Source: Stagnihabitans tardus
GTDB lineage: Bacteria > Pseudomonadota > Alphaproteobacteria > Rhodobacterales > Rhodobacteraceae
NCBI RefSeq assembly: GCF_009925085.1
Contig: NZ_JAABNR010000024.1
Coordinates: 1-46,395 of the forward strand
Length of the DNA stretch: 46,395 nucleotides
Direction of reading: 5' to 3'
The position numbers and the translations under genes were made by a program. The notes under the pieces were generated by a model that made no database searches, was not told where the DNA came from, and saw only the letters and a program-made list of their open reading frames with translations. Positions within the stretch are counted from its first letter, which is position 1; each line of letters starts with the position of its first letter. Positions 8,879-16,346 of the stretch are shown here, one piece after another.

Positions 8879-9433
8879 TCAGAGGGTTTTCGATTTCGGA
8901 TAGATGAAGCGGGCGATCAGCGGCGTCAGGCGGGGCATGATGACGTAAGTCATCAGCCCGACCTGGATGCAGACCGTCACAAGCACCCGAAGCGGCAGCG
9001 GCCAGGCGATCATCAGCGGCCCCAGGATCAGGTTCAGTGCCAGCACCAGCGTGAAGACCACCGCGATCAGAACCAGCGCCATTCGGTGCAGGCTCGGTTG
9101 CGGGACCTTCGTGCCGGGGGGAGGGTCGAACCAGAACTCGAGGCCGGTCAGCCGCTCCCATGCCGCATCGGCGGCAAAGAGCGGCGCGGCCTCGGCCAGC
9201 ATCGCGGCCCGGAAGTCCGACCGCTCGAAAGCGTCAAGATGGTCCATGCTATCAAAGCGAAAGACGCTGCGATAGGCGCCACCGGGGCTGGCGGGGCGGT
9301 GGAATTCGGCCCCCAGATAGCCAGGGAACTGTGAGGTCGCGCCCCGCGACAGGCGTTCAAGCCAGGCCTCATAGTCGGTCTCGCGCCCGGACCTGACCCT
9401 GCGGCGAACGACGATGGTGACCGGACCCGTCAT
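8879..9433 (-). CDS. Antibiotic biosynthesis monooxygenase (ABM)-domain protein with C-terminal membrane segments
   Basis: The first ~100 residues of this 184-aa protein form a ferredoxin-like ABM domain (VTIVVRRRVRSGRETDYEAW, FPGYLGAEFHRP, FRFDSMDHLDAF). The C-terminal ~75 residues contain two strongly hydrophobic helices (MALVLIAVVFTLVLALNL and a second after WPLPLRVLV). Such membrane-anchored ABM proteins are common and mostly uncharacterised. The ATG overlaps the stop of the GFA gene (ATGA), which indicates translational coupling. Some ABM enzymes oxidise quinone-like compounds without cofactor; I cannot say whether this one does. Confidence 0.85.
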   Translation of the reverse strand: MTGPVTIVVRRRVRSGRETDYEAWLERLSRGATSQFPGYLGAEFHRPASPGGAYRSVFRFDSMDHLDAFERSDFRAAMLAEAAPLFAADAAWERLTGLEFWFDPPPGTKVPQPSLHRMALVLIAVVFTLVLALNLILGPLMIAWPLPLRVLVTVCIQVGLMTYVIMPRLTPLIARFIYPKSKTL

Positions 9434-9807
9434 GACGCCACCTTGGGCAGGTCGTACCAGTCAGGCTTCGACGGCTCCCACAGGTTCTTGATGATCCGTC
9501 GGCCCGTCGGCCCATCGATCAGCCCGGCCGAGACCAGCCAGCGCCCGGCGGCGGTGATCTCTTTGACCACCCGCGCGCCGCAGGTCCCGCAAAAGGCCCG
9601 GCGCGAGGCTGCACTGGACTGATACCAGACCAACGCCTCCTCTTCTTTCACAGTCATGTCGGCACGGGAGGCGGCGACGAAGGCGTTAAAATTGCCGTGC
9701 ATCTTCTGGCAGTCGCCGCAATGGCAGGCCAGAACCCCGGCCGCGCCGGCGGGCATCGTGATGTGAACCTTGCCGCAATGGCAGGAGGCGGTCAGGATGT
9801 CGGTCAT
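9430..9807 (-). CDS. GFA family protein (glutathione-dependent formaldehyde-activating enzyme-like, CENP-V fold)
   Basis: A 125-aa zinc protein of the GFA/CENP-V family. The cysteine pattern is complete: CHCG near the N-terminus, CHCGDCQ in the middle, and CGTCGA in the C-terminal half. The classic family member was described as assisting the reaction of formaldehyde with glutathione, but many members have unknown substrates. It begins 4 bp downstream of the original stop of the broken oxidoreductase gene and overlaps the ABM gene by 4 bases, so it belongs to the same operon. Confidence 0.88.
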   Translation of the reverse strand: MTDILTASCHCGKVHITMPAGAAGVLACHCGDCQKMHGNFNAFVAASRADMTVKEEEALVWYQSSAASRRAFCGTCGARVVKEITAAGRWLVSAGLIDGPTGRRIIKNLWEPSKPDWYDLPKVAS

Positions 9808-9810
9808 TGC

Positions 9811-10443
9811 TCAGCCCTCCACGGCCGAAAAGGCCCAGTTGCGGCCCTTGGCCCGGAACAGGGCCTGGTTGATCCAGACCATCGCGAAGGGTTCCAGCAG
9901 GCGCGCCTTGGTCAGATCGCCCGCGTCCTGCGCGGCAAAGCCGAGGTCGGTCAGAAGCTCTGCCACCTGCGCCTTTGCGCCCGCATCGTTTCAGGCCATG
10001 AACATGACCGGGCGCAGCGGAAAGTGGTCATTCCGGGCCATGATCTCGGCCCCCACCTGGTTCAGGGTCTTGACCACATGCGCCTGGGGAAGCCAGCCCT
10101 GCACGATCTCGCCGCCCGAGGTCTTGTGCCCGACCGTCAGGCCCAAGGCGCCGTCGATCATCCCCAGCGGATTCATGCAGTCGATGACGGTCTTTCCGGT
10201 CAGCGACCCCAAGGCCCGGACGGCGCCTTCGGCCGCATCCCAGGGCAGGGCCAGGATGATGACATCGGCAGCCTCGGCGGCGTCAGCCGGCAGCATCGGC
10301 ATGGCATCGGTCTCGGAGGCCAGCGCGACGACCTCGGCCGCCTGCGGATCGCGCGCACCAAGGCCTATGGCATGGCCACGGCCCCTCAGTCCCCTGGCGA
10401 TGGCAGAGCCGACCTTACCGGTGCCGATGATCGCGACGCGCAT
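9811..10443 (-). pseudogene. NADPH-dependent F420 reductase-like oxidoreductase, interrupted by an in-frame TGA
   Basis: The protein begins MRVAIIGTGKVGSAIARGL, a Rossmann dinucleotide-binding motif of the F420-oxidoreductase/prephenate-dehydrogenase-like family, followed by DVIILALPWDAAEGAV, TVIDCMNPL and VKTLNQVGAEIM. At 9991-9993 the frame meets TGA after RPVMFMA. Reading on in the same frame gives NDAGAKAQVAELLTDLGF and then KARLLEPFAMVWINQALF up to a stop at 9811. The family usually has Gly-Asn-Asp there, so a single GGA-to-TGA change explains it. The C-terminal ~60 residues would be lost, so this is a recent pseudogene, a sequencing error, or a truncated but working protein. The start at 10443 is preceded by AGGGGAAA. 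It would be the first gene of the minus-strand operon and diverges from a LysR gene. Confidence 0.8.
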
Positions 10444-10517
10444 CCCACTTTCCCCTTGCTTCATTCGCTGCATCAGAGATATGCGGTGAACGAAAGAATT
10501 GGTAATGAATAATCATC

Positions 10518-11441
10518 ATGTCTGAGTTAAGCACATCAGAACTCCGCCGCCTGGACCTGACCTTGCTCCTGGTCTTTCTGGGGCTGGTGCGGCACCGCAA
10601 GGCGCTGGATGTGGCGGCCGAGCTTGGCCTCACCCAGTCGGCCATCAGCCAGTCGCTGAAGCGGCTCCGAGACATATTCGGGGATGAACTTTTCCTGCGT
10701 CGTCCGCATGGGATGGAGCCCACGGCCACCGCACTTGCCCTTGAGGCGCCAGTTGCCGCAGCCGTCGATGCCCTGCGGGGCGCGCTGGGGGCCGCGCGAG
10801 ACTTCGACGCCGCCACCGCGACGGGCCTGGTCCGCATTGCCGCGCTCGATGCCGAACAGGCCGTCCTGATCCCGCCCCTTGCAGCGCGGCTGCGCCAGCT
10901 TGCCCCCGGACTGACCCTGTCGGTCCTGCCGCTGGGGCGTGGAGCCGCCATGGACGCCTTGTCAGAAGGCCGGGCCGACCTGGTGCTGGGCTTCGTCTGG
11001 GATCTGCCTGAAATGGTTTCCGGCAAGACGATCTACGAGGAATCCTTCCTGGTCGCGGGACGACCTGAAGCCCTGCCACAGGCGCCGGACATCAGCATCG
11101 ATGCCTACTGCGCCGCCGACCATGTGCTGATTTCACCCGGAGGCGACCTGCGAGGGGTGGTGGACGACCAGCTGGAGGCCATGGGCCGCAGCCGTCGCGT
11201 GATCCTGGGCCTGCCGGCCTTTTTGCCCGCGCTGGCCGCCGCAGCCGAGTCTGCCGCCCTCGTCACCCTGCCAGCCCGCGTCGCGCGCGCCTTTGCCGCG
11301 GGCTTCGGCCTCGTCACAGCTGAGCCGCCCATTCCCGTGCGGAGGTTCCCAGTATCGGTCTTCTGGCACCGGCGGAACGAGACCGACCCGAGAACGACCT
11401 GGATCCGACAACAGATCCTCGGGGTTTCGATCACTCATTGA
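10518..11441 (+). CDS. LysR family transcriptional regulator
   Basis: This 307-aa regulator has the LysR N-terminal winged helix (AAELGLTQSAISQSLKRLRDIFGDELFLRRPHGMEPT), followed by a periplasmic-binding-protein-like effector domain in which LVLGFVWDLPE lies near the hinge. It is transcribed divergently from the oxidoreductase/GFA/ABM/PfpI/LtrA operon, from a 74-bp intergenic region, the usual layout for a LysR activator of its neighbour. That region holds a short inverted repeat GCAT-N7-ATGC at 10470-10484, which may be part of its site, but the arms are too short to be sure. The inducer is unknown. Confidence 0.9.
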   Translation: MSELSTSELRRLDLTLLLVFLGLVRHRKALDVAAELGLTQSAISQSLKRLRDIFGDELFLRRPHGMEPTATALALEAPVAAAVDALRGALGAARDFDAATATGLVRIAALDAEQAVLIPPLAARLRQLAPGLTLSVLPLGRGAAMDALSEGRADLVLGFVWDLPEMVSGKTIYEESFLVAGRPEALPQAPDISIDAYCAADHVLISPGGDLRGVVDDQLEAMGRSRRVILGLPAFLPALAAAAESAALVTLPARVARAFAAGFGLVTAEPPIPVRRFPVSVFWHRRNETDPRTTWIRQQILGVSITH

Positions 11442-12188
11442 GAGCCGTTCGGATATGATCCCTCTGGAACCCCCATTGAATGGTAATGAGCGAATGTCGA
11501 TGTGACTTTGGTTCGTCGCAAGGGGCCGACCTCGTTGATGACGGTCTGGATCGTCACAAGGGGCGGAAAGCCGTCACTCGACAGTCGCGCGGTTTGCCGC
11601 AGCTTGTGCCACAACGGCCGTTCAGCGGACATCGGCAGGGTCATCTGGGAAAGGCAAGACCTCGTCGCTAACCAGAGGGAGGGTCGTGCGATCACCGAAA
11701 GGCGGAGGTTTGCCATGTCAGAGACCTGACGTCCTCGGCATCGGGAGCGTCTCTGGACGCTCTGTCGCAAAGACGGTCAGGTTTCCTGTCTTGAAGGGCC
11801 GGCACATCGCATTGCGCAAATCGCACGATCCAGCATTCGGTTCAAGCGATGTACCAAACCACTCCAAGCCCGACAAGCGAACCATTGTCGGAGGCCTCCC
11901 ATGGAAGCCACGGACCCTGCGCATCTGTCGTCATGGCCCCGCAAGGGCATTGCCCTTCACGAACCGGGTTGCACTGTTGACCGAAAATGCGCGGCCCGGA
12001 TCCTGATTTTGGCGCAACGCAATTCTGATTGGCGGTTTCGCCCGCGCAGGCGGTAGTTAAGAGACCCAATCCCTGCGGCCCTCGCATGATGTGCCCGATT
12101 GGCCACCGACCCAAAGCCCTTCGCTTGGGCACTTCGGGATGCCGCCCCGGTTGTCTTTGCCCGGGCTTTGCGGCAGGATACTGGCGAG
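11442..12188. other. Long intergenic region, no gene recognised
   Basis: About 750 bp between the LysR gene and the copper locus. Frames on both strands are open for 60-110 codons but show no recognisable protein composition. The DNA is somewhat less GC-rich than the surroundings, which could mean decayed coding sequence. The promoter of the copper locus should lie near 12000-12180; I see no convincing copper-regulator box there. Confidence 0.4.
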
Positions 12189-12548
12189 ATGAAAGCACTG
12201 GTCGATCTTCTGTCGCGCCTTGCCCTGGTGGGTCTGCTTGCCCTGTCCCTGGGGACGGGCGATTTGTCTCATGCCGCGCCCAGCCTGCAAGAGGCGCAGA
12301 TCGACAGCTATCTCGCAGCCGGGGGCTCCTTGGCGGACCTTTGCGCCGAAAAGGGCCCGTCCCGGGCGCACCAAGCGGATTGCCCGGCCTGCCATCTGCC
12401 GGGGGCCATCCTGCCCCCCGAGACCAGTCGGGATCTGCGCGCGGCTGATCTTGCCTTCGTGGCCCGCATCGTGGCGCCCCGTGAAAGCCGGGCTGCGCGG
12501 GCCGTGCTGGACATAGCCCACGGATTGCGCGCTCCGCCCCTGGCCTGA
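12189..12548 (+). CDS. Secreted or membrane-anchored small CPACH protein of a copper locus
   Basis: This 119-aa protein has an N-terminal signal or anchor segment (residues 6-28), then a short domain with C52 and a CPACH motif (C65, C68, H69), ending in HGLRAPPLA. I cannot name the family. A second protein with the same plan lies at 29257-29610: C52, CPACHLAGA and C-terminal HGLRGPPVA. That gene heads an MbnP/MbnH operon. Here the gene precedes ycnI and a copC-copD fusion. Repeated association with periplasmic copper genes suggests copper handling outside the cytoplasm, with Cys/His as ligands; this is inference. CPACH resembles a heme c motif (CxxCH), but with a single site in so small a protein heme attachment is uncertain. 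Confidence 0.75.
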   Translation: MKALVDLLSRLALVGLLALSLGTGDLSHAAPSLQEAQIDSYLAAGGSLADLCAEKGPSRAHQADCPACHLPGAILPPETSRDLRAADLAFVARIVAPRESRAARAVLDIAHGLRAPPLA

Positions 12549-12704
12549 ACCCAAACCTGGGCTTTCTGCCCCAGGCTGCGACCTGACCCTTTCCGGGCCA
12601 AGGTCTACCCCATTCGCGCCCCCCAAGGTCGCGAGTCCGATCCTGTCCCTGCGACCGGATCCCGTCTGAACCCCCAAACCATCCACTTCAATGGAGGAAA
12701 CCCC

Positions 12705-13223
12705 ATGAAACGTTCTTTGCTTGCCGCCGTCCTGGCCATGACCGCCACCGGTGCCTTTGCCCATGCCACGCTGGAACAGGGCGAAACCCCGCAGGGCGCC
12801 GCCTACAAGGGCGTGATGCGCATCGGCCATGGCTGCAGTGGCGAGGCCACGCTGAAGGTCCGCATCCAGATCCCCGAGGGTGTCATTTCGGTCAAGCCGA
12901 TGCCCAAGGCCGGCTGGACGCTGGAAACCGTGACCGGCCCCTATGAGAAAGAATACGACTACTACGGCACCAAGCTGACCGAAGGCGTCAAGGAGATCAT
13001 CTGGACCGGCGAGCTTCCCGATGCCTATTACGACGAATTCACCTTCCGCGGCACCGTCAGCGAGGCGATCGCCGTGGGCAGCATGGTCTATTTCCCGACG
13101 ATCCAGGAATGTGCCAATGGCGCCGAGCGCTGGATCGAGATCCCGGCCGAAGGTCAGGACCCGGACGCGCTGGAAGGCCCGGCCCCGGGCGTGAAGGTCA
13201 CCGAAAAGGGCCATTCGCACTAA
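12705..13223 (+). CDS. YcnI family copper-associated periplasmic protein (DUF1775)
   Basis: A 172-aa secreted protein with signal peptide MKRSLLAAVLAMTATGAFA, cleaved before His20, which places a histidine at the mature N-terminus as in copper-binding YcnI domains. The Trp that accompanies the site in YcnI is present in KAGWTLE (W71). The body has the expected beta-rich DUF1775 sequence (LKVRIQIPEGVISVKPMPK, EIIWTGELPDAYYDEFTFRG). A GGAGG ribosome-binding site lies just ahead of the ATG. It sits between the CPACH gene and copC-copD, so it probably delivers or stores periplasmic copper for them. Confidence 0.9.
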   Translation: MKRSLLAAVLAMTATGAFAHATLEQGETPQGAAYKGVMRIGHGCSGEATLKVRIQIPEGVISVKPMPKAGWTLETVTGPYEKEYDYYGTKLTEGVKEIIWTGELPDAYYDEFTFRGTVSEAIAVGSMVYFPTIQECANGAERWIEIPAEGQDPDALEGPAPGVKVTEKGHSH

Positions 13224-13231
13224 ATGCCTCC

Positions 13232-13261
13232 GCCCGGGCCCTTTGTCGAAGGGGCCCGGGC
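13232..13261 (+). terminator. Strong stem-loop between ycnI and copC-copD
   Basis: Ten-base perfect arms GCCCGGGCCC (13232-13241) and GGGCCCGGGC (13252-13261) enclose a 10-nt loop. No T-run follows, so it is more likely an attenuator or mRNA-stabilising hairpin than a full intrinsic terminator. It would lower copC-copD expression relative to ycnI. Confidence 0.5.
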
Positions 13262-13286
13262 ACATCTTCAAGGCCGAAAACCCGCC

Positions 13287-14798
13287 ATGTCCAAGTCCGT
13301 GCAGTCCCTGCTGGCCGACTTTGCCGCCCTGATGCTATGGGCCTCGATGGCGCTGGCCCATGCCGAGTTCCGCGGCAGCACCCCGGCGCAAAATGCGCTG
13401 CTGCAAGAGCTTCCGCCCGAGGTCGTGCTGACATTCTCCGAACAGGTGGGGGTGCTGGCGCTGGACTGGGTCCTGCCCGACGGCAGCCGGAAGGCGACCG
13501 AGGGCGCGGCAGGGGCCGAGGCGCTGACTGTCGCCGCCCCTCGCGATGGTGGCCCCGGGACCTATGTGCTGCGCTGGCGCGTGGCCTCGACCGACGGCCA
13601 TCCGGTGGCGGGGGCGCTGGTCTTCTCGGTGAAAGAGGTCACCGGCACGGCGCCGCAGCTGGCCGACAAGCCCCTGACCCCCGTGCTGGCGCGGGGCGGC
13701 TTCGTCCTGGCCCTGGTGCTTGCGGTGGGGGCTGCGGTCTTTCACCACCTGATCGCGCCCTTGACGCCCCTCGGTCAGCGCATCGCGCGGGCTTCTGCGG
13801 GCCTGCTGCTGCCCATGGGCCTTCTCTGGCTTTGGACCGAGGGGGCGGACCGGTTGGGTCAGGCCTCTTTTGCCGCCCTGGCCGAGGGGCTGCAAAGCCC
13901 TGCTGCCCGCAGCATCGCGCTGGGGATGGCTGCGGGGCTCTTGGCGCTGATCGCCTTGCGCAAAGGGCTTTGGGCGGTCCTGGCGGCCTGGGGTTTCGCG
14001 GCGCTGTCTTTTGCCGTCTCGGGCCATGCGCTCTCGGCGCCGGGAGGTCTTGCGCCCTATTTCACCGCGCTGCATGGCGCGGCGCTGATCCTTTGGGTGG
14101 GGGGGCTCTTGCCTCTGACGCTTGGCGTGGCGGCGGGTCCCGCCCTGCCGCTCTTGGCGCGGTTTTCGCGCCTCGCGCTGCCTTCGGTCCTGGTCCTGAT
14201 CGGCTCGGGCATTGGCCTGGCGCTGGCGCATCGTGGAGTGCCAGAAATCATGGGATCAAACTGGGCGCGGCTTCTGGTCGCGAAGCTCGGCCTTGTGGCT
14301 CTGATGCTGATGCTGGCGCTTTGGCATCGGTTCGACGCCATGCCCGCGCTGGAACGCGGCCGGACGCCCCCCCTACGCCGCAGCCTTGGCACTGAGACCG
14401 CGCTTGGCCTTGCGGTCCTGTGCCTCGCCATGGGTTTTCGCCTCGCCCCGCCGCCCGTCCTGCCCGAGCCCCTCTCGCTGCATATCCATACGCCCAAGGC
14501 CATGGTCACCCTGGAAACCACCGGCGCCCTGCCGGGATCGACGGGGTTTGTGCTCTACCTCTCGGATGGCAACCTGACCCTGATCGAGCCCAGGGAGGTC
14601 ACGCTGACCCTGACCGACCCCCTCGCCGGGATCGGCCCCTTGAAGGCCAAGGCCACGCGCGGGGCCGAGGGCGAATGGCTCGTGGCCCCCCAGGTCCTGC
14701 CCTCGCCCGGGCCTTGGGAGGTCGCGGTGGGCATCCTGATCAGCGATTTCGACAAGGTGACGCTGACGGGCGCCCTGCCAACCCCGGGGGCGCCATGA
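13287..14798 (+). CDS. Fused CopC-CopD copper resistance/import protein
   Basis: This 503-aa fusion starts with a signal segment and a CopC domain. Mature-type N-terminus HAEFRGSTPA carries a copper-ligand histidine, and VASTDGHPVAGALVFSV supplies the second conserved His motif. The middle (about residues 120-370) is a CopD-type membrane domain with about eight hydrophobic helices, including SGHALSAPGGLAPYFTALHG. The C-terminal ~100 residues form a further soluble beta domain (LHIHTPKAMVTLE and onward), of the sort often attached to CopD in this group. Together with YcnI it likely moves copper across the inner membrane. I chose ATG 13287 (MSKSVQ); a longer frame starts at 13224 across the hairpin. 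The stop faces the trmO stop two bases away. Confidence 0.88.
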   Translation: MSKSVQSLLADFAALMLWASMALAHAEFRGSTPAQNALLQELPPEVVLTFSEQVGVLALDWVLPDGSRKATEGAAGAEALTVAAPRDGGPGTYVLRWRVASTDGHPVAGALVFSVKEVTGTAPQLADKPLTPVLARGGFVLALVLAVGAAVFHHLIAPLTPLGQRIARASAGLLLPMGLLWLWTEGADRLGQASFAALAEGLQSPAARSIALGMAAGLLALIALRKGLWAVLAAWGFAALSFAVSGHALSAPGGLAPYFTALHGAALILWVGGLLPLTLGVAAGPALPLLARFSRLALPSVLVLIGSGIGLALAHRGVPEIMGSNWARLLVAKLGLVALMLMLALWHRFDAMPALERGRTPPLRRSLGTETALGLAVLCLAMGFRLAPPPVLPEPLSLHIHTPKAMVTLETTGALPGSTGFVLYLSDGNLTLIEPREVTLTLTDPLAGIGPLKAKATRGAEGEWLVAPQVLPSPGPWEVAVGILISDFDKVTLTGALPTPGAP

Positions 14799-14800
14799 GC

Positions 14801-15271
14801 CTATTCCGGGGGGATATCGACCGAGGCCAGCCAGGGCTTGATGTCCAGTAAAGGCGTGCCATCAAACGCATCCAGCGCGTCGATGGTCAGACGCCCGGCC
14901 TCGGGCTCCAGGGTCAGGATGCGGACCACGGCGAGCGCCACTGGATTGGGCCGGACCGGAGAGCGCAGCGCAAAGGTCCCGGTGGGCGCGGGCTTGTGAC
15001 CCGGGCTCTGCACGATCAGATCGCGCCGCGCCCGGTCCATCCAGTAAAGAAGGATGATCGTCTGCCCCACCTCCAGCCCCAAAAGGCCGGGGCGGAAGGG
15101 CGCATCGACCTCGACGGCAAAGGTGCCGCCCCGTTCGCGCGCCTCGCGCAAGTTCTTGGGCGCATCCCCCGGAGCCCAGGGAGAGCGCAACCGACCGATG
15201 GGCAAAAGCGCCGCGCCCTGAGGCAAGTCCACATCAAGGCGCATCTCGCCCGGGCGGGTTTCGTCGGTCAT
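14801..15271 (-). CDS. trmO: TrmO-type tRNA (N6-threonylcarbamoyladenosine(37)-N6)-methyltransferase
   Basis: A 156-aa TsaA/YaeB/TrmO-family enzyme that uses S-adenosylmethionine to N6-methylate t6A37 in some tRNAs. The conserved block RSPVRPNPVALAVVRIL and the C-terminal signature DAFDGTPLLDIKPW are both present, along with the N-terminal GRLRSPW segment. The length is at the short end for the family, lacking the C-terminal extension of the E. coli protein. It is convergent with copC-copD and divergent from the RegA-type gene, so it seems to be a stand-alone housekeeping gene. Confidence 0.88.
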   Translation of the reverse strand: MTDETRPGEMRLDVDLPQGAALLPIGRLRSPWAPGDAPKNLREARERGGTFAVEVDAPFRPGLLGLEVGQTIILLYWMDRARRDLIVQSPGHKPAPTGTFALRSPVRPNPVALAVVRILTLEPEAGRLTIDALDAFDGTPLLDIKPWLASVDIPPE

Positions 15272-15330
15272 CTGGGCCTCCCTTTGCCCCAGAATGACAG
15301 CCCCCCATCCGATTGCAAAGGCCCCAGACC

Positions 15331-15870
15331 ATGACCGAAGACCGCCACCTCCTGATCGTCGAGGATGATCCGACCCTGCTGATGGCCCTGTCGGAAAGCT
15401 TCATGTCGCGCGGCTACCAGGTGACCTGGGCCATGACCGAGGAAGAGGCGATCCGCCGCGCCCGCAAGGCCCGTCCCACCCATGCCGTGATCGACTTGAA
15501 ACTGGCCGAGGGCAGCGGGCTGGAAGTCGTCTCTTGGCTGGGCGCGCAGGAGCCCCGGCCGAAGATCGTGGTGATGACGGGCTTTGCCTCGATCTCGACC
15601 ACGGTGAATGCGATCAAGCTGGGTGCGGTGCATTACCTGGCCAAGCCCGCCACCGCGCGCGAGATCGAGGCGGCCTTCGACCATGTGGCGGGCCGCGACA
15701 TGCCCGAGATCGTCGAGGGGCCGAGGGTCTCGTCGCTCAAGACCCAGGAATGGGAGACGATCCAGCGCACCATGGCCGAGACCGATTTCAACGTCTCCGA
15801 GACCGCGCGGCGGCTGGGGATGCACCGCCGCACCCTGGCGCGCAAGCTGGCGAAACAACCGATCCGCTAG
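15331..15870 (+). CDS. ActR/PrrA/RegA family redox response regulator
   Basis: A 179-aa response regulator. The receiver domain has the acidic pair EDD near the N-terminus, phospho-acceptor D55 (VIDLKLAEGSG), the conserved Thr in VMTGFA and Lys in LAKPA. After a short linker comes a Fis-type helix-turn-helix, NVSETARRLGMHRRTLARKL, the hallmark of RegA/PrrA/ActR regulators that control respiration and photosynthesis genes by redox state. The linker differs from classical RegA (no Pro-run), so this may be a paralogue dedicated to the oxidase genes that follow rather than the global regulator. Its presumed kinase partner is encoded at 18835-20094, beyond the oxidase genes. Confidence 0.88.
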   Translation: MTEDRHLLIVEDDPTLLMALSESFMSRGYQVTWAMTEEEAIRRARKARPTHAVIDLKLAEGSGLEVVSWLGAQEPRPKIVVMTGFASISTTVNAIKLGAVHYLAKPATAREIEAAFDHVAGRDMPEIVEGPRVSSLKTQEWETIQRTMAETDFNVSETARRLGMHRRTLARKLAKQPIR

Positions 15871-15962
15871 GTCAGATTGTCCCAGGCGGGCAATGCGCCC
15901 AGTGGTTCACGCCCGTGTCAGGTCCTATGCGCTTGGGCGGTTTACCCCAAGGACGGCGCGAG

Positions 15963-16346
15963 ATGATCCCCCAATTCCTGGCATGGCTGGAAGGCCATGT
16001 GTTTCGTTGGCATGGGCTGAATGCCCTGATGTTCACCCTTGTCTTATGGCTTTCCGGTCCCGCGCGCAGCGCGCTGGGGCTGGCGGCCCTGGGGCTGATG
16101 GCGCTGTGGTCGCTGCGCTCCATGGGCCGGGCCCCCCGGCTGCACCCTTTCGACCTGGCGCTTGGCCTCGTGCCCCAGGCCATGGCCCTGTCGCTGGCGG
16201 CGCTGGCGCTGCACCTCTCGGGGGAGTGGCCCTGGCTCTTGGCGCTTTACGGCCTGCAACTGGGGCTTGTGGCCATCTGGAACGAGACCCTGTCCCAGGG
16301 CCGCGCGCATGAGGTCCGGCTTCCGGCCTGGGTGGAGGCGCAGTAG
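15963..16346 (+). CDS. Small integral membrane protein of unknown function
   Basis: A 127-aa protein with about four hydrophobic segments: LNALMFTLVLWLSG, ALGLAALGLMALWSL, a stretch around LVPQAMALSLAALAL, and WPWLLALYGLQLGLVAIW. It ends in a short polar tail. I do not recognise the family. Its stop is directly followed by the ATG of the bd-like oxidase subunit, so it is almost certainly part of that operon and could be an accessory subunit or assembly factor of the oxidase. That role is inferred only from position. Confidence 0.7.
   Translation: MIPQFLAWLEGHVFRWHGLNALMFTLVLWLSGPARSALGLAALGLMALWSLRSMGRAPRLHPFDLALGLVPQAMALSLAALALHLSGEWPWLLALYGLQLGLVAIWNETLSQGRAHEVRLPAWVEAQ

Noticed and set aside
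11718-11924. Minus-strand 68-codon frame in the 11.4-12.2 kb gap
   Set aside because: It has no ribosome-binding site or recognisable composition and overlaps equally long frames on the other strand.
12189-12548. CPACH protein as an ordinary mono-heme cytochrome c
   Set aside because: CxxCH is present, but the protein is about 90 residues after the signal segment, lacks a visible distal Met region typical of cytochrome c, and has an additional conserved Cys; copper or zinc binding is at least as likely.
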